From Bordetella ansorpii (GTDB taxonomy: Bacteria > Pseudomonadota > Gammaproteobacteria > Burkholderiales > Burkholderiaceae_B), in assembly GCF_900078315.1 (NCBI RefSeq), contig NZ_FKBS01000014.1, positions 1,451,092 through 1,515,091 of the forward strand: 64,000 nt of DNA, in the 5' to 3' direction. The notes beneath the pieces were generated by a model. That model worked only from the letters and a program-made list of their open reading frames with translations. It was not told where the DNA came from and did not search any database. This document shows positions 49,190 to 56,336 of the stretch, piece by piece; positions within the stretch are counted from its first letter, which is position 1, and every line of letters begins with the position of its first letter. The translations under genes were made by a program, and so were the position numbers.

Positions 49190-49744
49190 ATGCACAGCAT
49201 CAACAAGAAAAGAACCCTCACGGGGCTGGTCGCCGGATTGGCTCTGGCGTTCGGCGCCTCGATGGCGCATGCGCAATCCCAGGAAGGCACGAACGGCGGC
49301 CTCGGCATCCACTACGGCGTGGGCGATCACTACCAGCGTGTCACGCTGCAGTACGAAACGCCGTCCATCTGGACGGTCAACTTCGGAGGCAACTGGGGCC
49401 GCCTGGACCTGACGCCCGAGTTCGGCGTGTCCTATTGGTGGGCCCAGGGTGATCGCTCTCCCGACCACGTCTGGCAGGCCAATGCCATTCCGATGTTCCG
49501 CTGGTGGACCAGCGACCGCTTCTTCCTCGAAGCCGGCGTGGGCGCCACGGTGTTCAGCCACACCACCTTCGCCGACAAGACCATCAGCACGGCCTTCCAG
49601 TTCGGCGATCACATCGGCGCGGGCTTCCTGCTGAACGACAACAGCCGTATCGGCGTGCGCTATTCGCATTTCTCCAACGCCAGCATCAAGCGCCCCAATC
49701 CGGGCCTGAACGTGCTGCAACTGACGTACCTGTACCAGTTCTGA
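49190..49744 (+). CDS. pagL: Lipid A 3-O-deacylase PagL
   Basis: Outer-membrane beta-barrel enzyme that removes the 3-position acyl chain from lipid A. The 184 residues comprise a signal peptide (cleavage near MAHA-QSQ, 28), amphipathic beta strands and a final aromatic residue (LYQF) as in outer-membrane barrels. H160 and S162 in RYSHFSNA are the known catalytic pair. In P. aeruginosa PagL the third residue, a glutamate, lies 12 positions after the serine; here that place is N174. GGAG precedes ATG 49190. PagL is known in B. bronchiseptica and B. pertussis, where it is silent in the latter. Confidence 0.92.
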   Translation: MHSINKKRTLTGLVAGLALAFGASMAHAQSQEGTNGGLGIHYGVGDHYQRVTLQYETPSIWTVNFGGNWGRLDLTPEFGVSYWWAQGDRSPDHVWQANAIPMFRWWTSDRFFLEAGVGATVFSHTTFADKTISTAFQFGDHIGAGFLLNDNSRIGVRYSHFSNASIKRPNPGLNVLQLTYLYQF

Positions 49745-49780
49745 TGGCGGCCGCCCCAGGGCGGCATCGGCATCGCATCG

Positions 49781-49809
49781 AACCCGCCTGTTTTCCAGGC
49801 GGGTTTTTT
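49781..49809 (+). terminator. Rho-independent terminator after pagL
   Basis: A perfect 10-bp stem (AACCCGCCTG, 49781-49790, with 49796-49805) and a 5-base loop, followed by a T tract to 49809. Confidence 0.9.
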
Positions 49810-49827
49810 ACGTGGGTGGATAGTGTG

Positions 49828-51000
49828 TCAGCGGTCCTGCCGGCACAGCGGAAATCCCTGCCGCTTCGACGCCCAGACCACAATCAGCGCGGCGGCCAGC
49901 AGCGCCAGCAAGGCGGGCGCGAAGGCATGGGCGCCCAGTCGCTGCAGCAGCACGCCGCCCAGCAGGCCGCCTCCCGCGATGGCCAGGTTCCAGGCGGTGA
50001 CCAGCATGGATTGCGCCACGTCGGCCGCGGGACCGGCCGTCTTGGCCAGCGCGGTCTGGAACAGGGTGGCCGAGCCTCCGAAGGCCAGGCCCCAGATGGC
50101 CACGGCGGCGTAGACCAGCGCCTGCGAATGGCCGGCCGAGCCCAGTATCAGCACGCCCGTGGCGAACAGTACCGTACTGGCCAGGGTCAGCCTGCGCAGA
50201 TGCCCGTCCACCAGCATGCCGACGATCCAGATGCTGGCCAGGGATGCGACGCCGAATACCAGCAGCACCAGGTCGGTCCGCCCGGCCATGTCCAGCGTGG
50301 CCAGGAAGGGGGCGATATAGGTGTAGAGCAGGTTGTGCGCCAGCACGAAAGCCAGTACGGTGAACAGCACGGATTGCACGCCGGCGAGCGCGAAGACCTG
50401 GGCCAGCGAGGTGCGTGCGCCCTGCGTCTGCCCAGGGAAATCGGGCACGCGCAGGCGTACCCATATCATCAAGCCCAGCGCCATCACGCTCATGCCGGCG
50501 AAGCAGGCGCGCCATCCCACCAGCGTGCCGAGGTAGGTGCCGGCCGGGATGCCGAGCGACAGGGCCAATGGTGTGCCGACCATCGCGATCGCGATGGCGC
50601 GCCCCTTCAGGTGTTCGGGCGCCATGCGGGCCGCGTAGCCGGCCAGCAGCGCCCAGACCAGGCCCGCCGCCACGCCGGCCACGAAACGCGCGGCAAGCGT
50701 CAGCGTGAAATCGTTCGACAGGGTGGTGACGGTATTGGCCAGGGCGAACCCGGCCAGGCCCGCCAGCAGCAGAGCGCGGCGGCGCAGGCCCTGTGTGGCG
50801 GCGGTCAGGGGAATGGCGGTCAGCAGCGAGCCCAGCGCGTAGGCCGTGATGGTCTGGCCGGCCCACGCCTCGGAGACATCGAGGCTGTGCGCCATCTGCG
50901 GCAGCAGGCCGGCGGGCAGGGCTTCGGTCAGGATCGTGACGAAAGCGGCCGTGGCGAGCGCCAGCAGCGAAGCCAGGGGCAAGCGGTTCGAGGCCGTCAT
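49828..51000 (-). CDS. MFS efflux transporter (AraJ/sugar-efflux type)
   Basis: A 390-residue, 12-helix MFS protein beginning MTASNRLPLASLLALATAAF. The early ILTEALPAGLLPQMAHSLDV is a hallmark of the DHA1 AraJ/YdhP group, followed by RFVAGVAAGLVWALLAGYAA. The substrate is unknown. ATG 51000 is selected because GGAGA precedes it; the upstream frame adds 70 Arg/Pro-rich residues unlike protein. The divergent LysR gene is its probable regulator. Confidence 0.88.
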   Translation of the reverse strand: MTASNRLPLASLLALATAAFVTILTEALPAGLLPQMAHSLDVSEAWAGQTITAYALGSLLTAIPLTAATQGLRRRALLLAGLAGFALANTVTTLSNDFTLTLAARFVAGVAAGLVWALLAGYAARMAPEHLKGRAIAIAMVGTPLALSLGIPAGTYLGTLVGWRACFAGMSVMALGLMIWVRLRVPDFPGQTQGARTSLAQVFALAGVQSVLFTVLAFVLAHNLLYTYIAPFLATLDMAGRTDLVLLVFGVASLASIWIVGMLVDGHLRRLTLASTVLFATGVLILGSAGHSQALVYAAVAIWGLAFGGSATLFQTALAKTAGPAADVAQSMLVTAWNLAIAGGGLLGGVLLQRLGAHAFAPALLALLAAALIVVWASKRQGFPLCRQDR

Positions 51001-51307
51001 TGTCCGTTCTCCGGTTGGGCATGGACCGCATCGCGAAGATCCGCGACGACGCGCTGCGGCATGCCTTCGTATGGGGTGTTTGCGCCGATCGGGCGGCAAG
51101 GGGCCGGGGCGTGCCGGACGGCGGTACGGATGCGAGGGCCGGGACGAAGCGGTGTGCCGGCGCGCCGCGGGGAAAAAACAGAGGCTGACAAGACGGAAAT
51201 CCTTTTCCATGACGGGGTTCCATCAAGATAGGCAGTCGGGGATTAAAGAAAAAGTAGGCTACATTTCCTGGCTAAGCGGAATTTTCCGTCCGTAATCAGG
51301 AGCAGCG
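51001..51307. promoter_or_regulatory. Divergent promoter region between MFS pump and LysR regulator
   Basis: No gene is seen in these 307 bases. The end near lysR is AT-rich and contains the short dyad CGGAA-TT-TTCCG (51277-51288), 20 bases before the regulator start, a plausible autoregulatory site. The rest is GC-rich with no clear motif. Confidence 0.4.
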
Positions 51308-52255
51308 ATGGACAGCCTCAGCGGCTTTACGGTGTTCGTGCAGGTGGCCGAGACACGCAGTTTCGTCGCGGCCGGCAGGTTGCTGGGCGTGTCGGCGTCG
51401 GCGGTGGGCAAGAGCGTGGCCCGGCTGGAAGAGCGGCTGGGCGTGCGGCTGTTCCATCGCAGCACGCGCAGCATCGCGCTCACGTCCGAGGGGCAACTGT
51501 TCCTGGAGCGCAGCCGCCGCATTCTCGCCGAGATCGAGGCGGCCGAACTCGAACTTTCCCAGGCAGCGGGCGCGCCACGCGGACGCCTGCGCGTCAGCCT
51601 GCCGCTGGTCAGTTCGCTGGTGTTGCCCGTGCTGTCCGATTTCATGGGCCAGTATCCCGACGTCGAGCTGGACCTGGAATTCACCGACCGGGTGGTGGAC
51701 GTGATCGACGAGGGTTTCGACGTGGTGATCCGCACCGGGGCGCCGGTGGACTCCTGCCTGCAAGCGCGCAAGCTGGGCACCTTCGAGATGCTGCTGGTGG
51801 CCTCGCCGGCGTACCTGAAGCGGCGCGGCACGCCGAGAACGCCCGCCGACCTGTCGCAGCACACCTGCATGCACTACCGCTACTCGACCACGGGCAAGCT
51901 CGAAGCGTGGCCGCTGGACCTGCCCGCGGGTGAGCCGGCGCTGGAACTCCCCGTGTCGATGATCTGCAACAACATCGAGACCCGTGTGTGTTTCGCGCTG
52001 CAGGGGCGCGGCATCGCATGCCTGCCGGATTTTTCCATCCGGCCGCAACTGGCGGACGGCAGCCTGCGCCGCGTGCTGCCCGGCCAGGCGCGGCGCACGG
52101 GCGTGTTCAACGTGCTGTGGCCGGCCAGCAAGCATCCGTCGCCGAAAGTACGGGCGCTGGTGGATTTCCTGTGCGCTCGGGTGTTTCCGGAGGAACAGGC
52201 GCGGCGCGGGGCGCGCAAGCGTGTGAAGGGGCTTCTGGACCGGGATCAGGATTGA
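51308..52255 (+). CDS. LysR family transcriptional regulator
   Basis: A 315-residue regulator with an N-terminal winged helix-turn-helix (FTVFVQVAETRSFVAAGRLL, SASAVGKSVARLEERLGVRL) and a co-inducer-binding domain from about 90. The ending ARRGARKRVKGLLDRDQD is basic. It belongs to the CrgA/DsdC-like group often paired with divergent MFS genes. Its last 10 bases overlap the 3' end of the convergent EamA gene. Confidence 0.92.
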   Translation: MDSLSGFTVFVQVAETRSFVAAGRLLGVSASAVGKSVARLEERLGVRLFHRSTRSIALTSEGQLFLERSRRILAEIEAAELELSQAAGAPRGRLRVSLPLVSSLVLPVLSDFMGQYPDVELDLEFTDRVVDVIDEGFDVVIRTGAPVDSCLQARKLGTFEMLLVASPAYLKRRGTPRTPADLSQHTCMHYRYSTTGKLEAWPLDLPAGEPALELPVSMICNNIETRVCFALQGRGIACLPDFSIRPQLADGSLRRVLPGQARRTGVFNVLWPASKHPSPKVRALVDFLCARVFPEEQARRGARKRVKGLLDRDQD

Positions 52256-53157
52256 GGGCGCGCCGCGCTCAACGCAACCGCCATCCCCGCCGTCACCAAG
52301 ACCACCCCCGCCCAGGCGGCCGCCGACGGCAACTCTTCCAGCAGCGCGAGCGCCCCGAGGGTGGTCAGGCATGGCACGGCGGCGGTGAAAAGCGCCGTGG
52401 TCTGCGCGCCCAGCACGGCCACGGCGCGCGTATAGACCAGCAGCGCCACCACGCCCACCAGCACGCCCTGGAACAGCGCCTGGAACACGATGTCGGGCCA
52501 GGCGGCCAGCGCCATCTGCGTGCCGGGCAGCATCAGGTACAGCGGCAGGAAACAGGCCAGCGAGCCGGGTGCCACGATGGCGGCGGCGCGCAACGGGGTG
52601 ATGCAAAAGCGCTGCGCCAGCAGGCCGTAGGCGGCCCAGCACACGGCGGCCAGCAGCAAGGCCACGTCGCCCAGATACTGGCGCGGCTCGGCGCCGGTGA
52701 AACTATCCCAACTGATGGCGACGACGCCGGCCACGATCAGCGCCAGGCCGGCAAGACGCTGGCGTCCCGCGCGCAATCCCAGGGCCGCGCGCAACAGCAG
52801 GAAGGTGAACAGCGGAATCGTGCCGTGCAGCAGCACGCCGCCGTGGCTGGCCGGCGCCAGCCGGAAACCCAGGTAGGCGAACAGCGCGAATCCCAGGCCG
52901 CCGCTGAATGCCAGCAACGCGGCCTGCCGCAGGCGCAGGCCGCTCAAGCGATAGCGCAGCAGCAAAGGCAGCAGCAACAGGCCCGCCACGGCGAAGCGCA
53001 GGATCGCGAGGTCGGGCAGCGTCAGCGCCGTCGTGGTCAGCCCCATCCGCGAGACCAGCGTGAATCCCGAGAACAGCAGGACCGCGGCCATCGCGCAGAG
53101 CACGCCACGCGTGCGGTCCCGTGACGGCAACCCCGGCGGCTCAGCGGCCCTGTGCAT
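52246..53157 (-). CDS. EamA/DMT family transporter
   Basis: A 303-residue, ten-helix drug/metabolite transporter with two EamA repeats (GFTLVSRMGLTTTALTLPDL; CWAAYGLLAQRF). Members export amino acids, metabolites or drugs; the substrate is unknown. Its start overlaps the end of the thioesterase gene by 17 bases, so the two are co-expressed from the promoter at 53.7 kb that carries the MocR-type dyad. Confidence 0.9.
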   Translation of the reverse strand: MHRAAEPPGLPSRDRTRGVLCAMAAVLLFSGFTLVSRMGLTTTALTLPDLAILRFAVAGLLLLPLLLRYRLSGLRLRQAALLAFSGGLGFALFAYLGFRLAPASHGGVLLHGTIPLFTFLLLRAALGLRAGRQRLAGLALIVAGVVAISWDSFTGAEPRQYLGDVALLLAAVCWAAYGLLAQRFCITPLRAAAIVAPGSLACFLPLYLMLPGTQMALAAWPDIVFQALFQGVLVGVVALLVYTRAVAVLGAQTTALFTAAVPCLTTLGALALLEELPSAAAWAGVVLVTAGMAVALSAARPQS

Positions 53158-53632
53158 GATCGCCCCGCAGGGTCATCATGGCGCTGGTCACGCTGGCGAC
53201 CGGCTTGCCATCGCCGCGCGATATCTCGCACAGGTAATGGCTGATGGTGCGGCCGCGATGCGTGGCCCAGGCCCGTGCAAGCAGCCGCGATTGCCACACG
53301 GGCCGCAGGAACGTGGCGCGCAGGTCGATGCTGGTGAAGCTCTCGTCCTTGTCCATCAAGGTGGAATGCGCCGTGCCGATGGCTGCGTCGGCCAGTTCGC
53401 ACAGCAGGCCGCCGTGCACCGTGCCTTGCTGGTTGCCATGCCGCAGGGCGTCGGCATCGAGTTCGACCACCGCCATCGCCTCGCCGATCTCGACGATGCG
53501 AAAGCCCAGCAGTTGCGAGATCGCGGTGGGGTAGCGCATGTGGGTCGTATCTTCGGGCCGCAGCGTGCCGTCCAGCTGGCGGCGCAGGTAGTCGAGTACG
53601 GGCAGGGCGTTCGGGGACAGCGTCGTCGTCAT
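53141..53632 (-). CDS. PaaI-type hotdog-fold thioesterase
   Basis: A 163-residue protein with the PaaI pattern: GNQQGTVHGGLLCELADAAIG, in which the HGG and downstream acidic residue form the active site, followed by SFTSIDLRATFLRPV. Such enzymes hydrolyse acyl-CoAs, often aryl-CoAs. It is the first gene of the minus-strand pair with the EamA transporter and is divergent from the MocR gene, with the shared dyad between them. Confidence 0.9.
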   Translation of the reverse strand: MTTTLSPNALPVLDYLRRQLDGTLRPEDTTHMRYPTAISQLLGFRIVEIGEAMAVVELDADALRHGNQQGTVHGGLLCELADAAIGTAHSTLMDKDESFTSIDLRATFLRPVWQSRLLARAWATHRGRTISHYLCEISRGDGKPVASVTSAMMTLRGDHAQGR

Positions 53633-53665
53633 GGCATGGCCTTTCGCGGTAGGGACGATCCGGGC

Positions 53666-53718
53666 TTACATCGACCAGCGTAATTCCGTACACTAGGACA
53701 ATCAAAAAATTGTCCTAG
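53666..53718. promoter_or_regulatory. Divergent promoters with a 26-bp operator dyad (MocR gene / thioesterase-EamA)
   Basis: The dyad is CTAGGACAAT (53693-53702), six bases, ATTGTCCTAG (53709-53718). Plus strand: TTACAT (53666-53671) and TACACT (53689-53694), 17 bases apart, the -10 overlapping the dyad; the MocR ATG follows nine bases after it. Minus strand: TTGATT (53705-53700) and TACGCT (53682-53677), also 17 apart, with the -35 inside the dyad. A protein bound here would block both promoters. Positions are read directly; promoter use is inferred. Confidence 0.65.
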
Positions 53719-53727
53719 GTACACGAC

Positions 53728-55068
53728 ATGACGATTCCTCTGGTGCACGCGCTGGCCGATGCGCTGGCGGCCGACATCCTGGCCGGCCGGCTGGCGCCCG
53801 GCACCGTGCTGCCCACGCATCGCGAACTGGCGTCGCGGCACGGCTTGGCCCTGGCCTCGGCCACCAAGGTCTACGCCCGCCTGAAGGCGCAGGGACTGGT
53901 GGTGGGAGAAACCGGCCGGGGCACCTTCGTGCGCGACCGCCCGCCGCAACCGCATTGGGACGGCGCCGACGAGGCCCGGCTGAACGCCAGCACGATCGAT
54001 CTGTCCTTCAACCATCCCTCGCTGCCAGGCCAGGCGGAACTGCTGCGCGACATGCTGCGCAAGCTTGCCGGTTCGGGCGACCTGTCCGCGCTCATGCAGC
54101 AGCAGCCGCCTGGCGGCCGGTTGCACGAACGCCGCGTCGTGGCCGGTTTCCTGGCGCGCACGCGCGGCATCACGGTGCCGGCCGAGCACGTTTTCCTGGT
54201 GAATGGGGCGCAGCAGGGCCTGGACGTGGCCGCACGCGCCGTGCTGCAACCCGGCGACGCGGTCGCGGTGGACGCGCTGACGTATCCGGGTTTCAAGATG
54301 CTGGCCCAGGCGCAGCGCCTGTCCTTGCAACCCGTGCCATGCGCGGCCGAAGGCCCCGATCTGGATGCGCTGGACGCGCTGTGCCTACGCGGCCGTGTCC
54401 GCGCCATCTACGCGATGCCCACGCTGCACAATCCGCTGGGATGGGTGCTGGACGGCGGGCAGCGCCAGCGCCTGGTCGACATCGCGCGGCGGCACGACTG
54501 CTTCCTGATCGAGGATGCCGCCTATGCGTTCCTGGCGGCCAAGGCGCCGCCCGCGCTGGCCGCCATGGCGCCCGAGCGCACCCTGTACGTGTCCAGTCTT
54601 TCCAAGAGCCTGGCGACCGGCCTGCGCTTCGGCTTCATCGCCGTGCCCGAAGCCTGCGCCACGAAGGTGAAGGCGCACATCCGCGCCAGCCACTGGAGCC
54701 TGCCCAGCGTGATCACCGCAATGGCCACGCGCTGGATCGAGGACGGCACGGTGATGCGTCTGGAGGCGGCGCATCGGCGCGACGCCAGGCGCCGGCAGGC
54801 GGTGGCGTGTGAAGTCTTCAGCGGGATGGAGATGGTGGCGAATCCGGCGGCGCTGTTCGTCTGGCTGACGCTGCCCCCCGAGTTGCGCATGGACCGCATC
54901 ACCATGGCGCTGGCGGCGCGCAACATCGCGGTGTCCAAGGCCGAGGCCTACGCGGCGACACGGCATGCGCCGCATGCCTTGCGGCTGGGGCTCAGTTCGG
55001 TGCCGTTGGCGCAACTGAAACCGGTGCTGCAGCAGGTGCGCGAGACGATCGAGCGGTTTCCGGTCTAG
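53728..55068 (+). CDS. MocR-type regulator (GntR helix-turn-helix fused to PLP-dependent aminotransferase fold)
   Basis: A 446-residue protein. The N-terminal winged helix of the GntR family is at about 1-70 (LPTHRELASRHGLALASATK, GRGTFVRD), then a class I/II aminotransferase-like domain with PLP lysine K293 in SSLSKSLATGLRFGF and YAMPTLHNPLG. MocR proteins (GabR, PdxR) sense PLP adducts and usually act on adjacent genes and on themselves. The dyad directly before its start fits autoregulation. Its TAG stop codon coincides with the left end of the MITE-like element. Confidence 0.92.
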   Translation: MTIPLVHALADALAADILAGRLAPGTVLPTHRELASRHGLALASATKVYARLKAQGLVVGETGRGTFVRDRPPQPHWDGADEARLNASTIDLSFNHPSLPGQAELLRDMLRKLAGSGDLSALMQQQPPGGRLHERRVVAGFLARTRGITVPAEHVFLVNGAQQGLDVAARAVLQPGDAVAVDALTYPGFKMLAQAQRLSLQPVPCAAEGPDLDALDALCLRGRVRAIYAMPTLHNPLGWVLDGGQRQRLVDIARRHDCFLIEDAAYAFLAAKAPPALAAMAPERTLYVSSLSKSLATGLRFGFIAVPEACATKVKAHIRASHWSLPSVITAMATRWIEDGTVMRLEAAHRRDARRRQAVACEVFSGMEMVANPAALFVWLTLPPELRMDRITMALAARNIAVSKAEAYAATRHAPHALRLGLSSVPLAQLKPVLQQVRETIERFPV

Positions 55069-55336
55069 GGCCTGTTCACACTAAAAGGAGCCTCGCACAG
55101 CCGGGGAATCGGGCGGCAGGCGTCGTTGCGCGGGCCTTGCGTGGATCAACCACGCGGCGGCCCGCACGCCTAGCCTGCCGCCCGATTCCCCGGCTGCCCG
55201 TAGGGTGCGAACAGAAACGTACGCCTGTCTGCGTTGCGAATGCTCGCCGTGGCACCACCACGGCTGCGCTTCGCGCCTTGCCATCCATACGTTTCTGTTC
55301 GCATGCGAGGCTCCTTTTAGTGTGAACAGGCCCTAG
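55065..55336. mobile_element. MITE-like element with perfect terminal inverted repeats and nested hairpins
   Basis: Bases 55067-55097 and 55304-55334 are perfect 31-bp inverted repeats (outer end AGGGCCTGTTCACAC), extended by CTAG on both sides to 55065-55336. Inside are two stem-loops. One has 24-bp perfect arms (55098-55121 and 55173-55196) with a smaller GCGTGG/CCACGC hairpin in its loop. The other has 16-bp perfect arms (55206-55221 and 55288-55303) around GCCGTGG/CCACGGC. There is no credible protein. TA flanks within CTAG resemble IS630/Tc1-type target duplication. Part of a second copy lies at 63892-64000. Confidence 0.75.
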
Positions 55337-55343
55337 CCGCGGC

Positions 55344-56219
55344 TCATGCCGCCTGGGCCTGCCGGGGTTGGCGATGTTCGCGGAAGGCGGCGGCCAACGT
55401 GCGCAGGGCGTCGCGGGAACGCGAGTCGGTCAACGTCGAATGCATCATGATGCGCGACGCCGGCAGGTCGGGCAATCCCAGTTCGCGGCTGACCTCTACG
55501 CTGTCGGGCGGCGCCAGGCGGCACGAGAAGGCGGCGACGGCCAGGCCGGCGGTGACAGCCGCCGCCACGGCCGCATGGCCGCCGCCGACGAACACCTCGG
55601 TCCAGGCCACGTCCGAACTGGCCAGGGCGCGCGTGGCGATGTCGCGCACGCCGCAGCAGGGCGCCAAGGCGGCCAGCCGCAGCGGCTTGCCGGGCTGCTG
55701 ATGGAAGCAGGGCGCGGCGAACCAGCCGAAGTGCTCGGGGCCAAGGTCCTCTCCGTCGCGCCGGTCGTCTTCCTTGCGCACGATCACCGCATCCAGTTCG
55801 CCGTTGTCGTAGGCCATCAGCAGGTTGCTGGAGTTCTCCAGCCGCACCTCGATGGTCAGGGCGGGATCACGCTCGTTCAGGCGGGCCAGCACCATGGGGA
55901 TCTCGGGGCCGGCCACGTGCTCGGCGATGCCCAGCCGAAAGCGCCGGCACGGCGCGGACAGGGTGCCGACGGCCCGGTCGTGCGCGGCCAGGAAATCGCG
56001 TGCGGCCGAGATGAATACCGCGCCTTGCGCCGACAGCCTGACCTGGCGCGGGGTGCGCTCCAGCAGCTTGCTGCCCAGGCGGTCTTCCAGGCGCTTGAGC
56101 TTCACGCTGATGGCGCCCTGGGTGGTGCCCAGCGATTCGGCGGCCTTGGTGAAGCTTTGAAAGTCGGCGATGGCGACGAAGGCCTGCACCGATTCGACGT
56201 CCAGCACGGGGCGGCTCAT
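55344..56219 (-). CDS. LysR family transcriptional regulator
   Basis: A 291-residue LysR protein: HTH region VQAFVAIADFQSFTKAAESL and TTQGAISVKLKRLEDRLGSK, then an effector domain. The C-terminal region includes HSTLTDSRSRDALRTLAAAF. ATG 56219 (MSRPVLDVESVQ) is chosen over a start 15 codons upstream. It is divergent from the MFS multidrug-type pump at 56337, which it probably regulates. The AT-rich gap contains a short TATG-N6-CATA dyad (56248-56261). Confidence 0.9.
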   Translation of the reverse strand: MSRPVLDVESVQAFVAIADFQSFTKAAESLGTTQGAISVKLKRLEDRLGSKLLERTPRQVRLSAQGAVFISAARDFLAAHDRAVGTLSAPCRRFRLGIAEHVAGPEIPMVLARLNERDPALTIEVRLENSSNLLMAYDNGELDAVIVRKEDDRRDGEDLGPEHFGWFAAPCFHQQPGKPLRLAALAPCCGVRDIATRALASSDVAWTEVFVGGGHAAVAAAVTAGLAVAAFSCRLAPPDSVEVSRELGLPDLPASRIMMHSTLTDSRSRDALRTLAAAFREHRQPRQAQAA

Positions 56220-56336
56220 GGAATCATATAAAAATGTTGTCTCTGATATGTCTGAGCATAGCATTGATGAATGGTTGAGCCCTGCCTACCATCCTCCGCG
56301 TGTGTGATGCATTCCTACTTTCCGGAGGTTGTCGTG

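Noticed and set aside
55076..55325. Short open frames of 60-70 codons inside the MITE-like element
   Set aside because: They follow from the inverted repeats, appear on both strands and have no start signals; the element looks non-coding.
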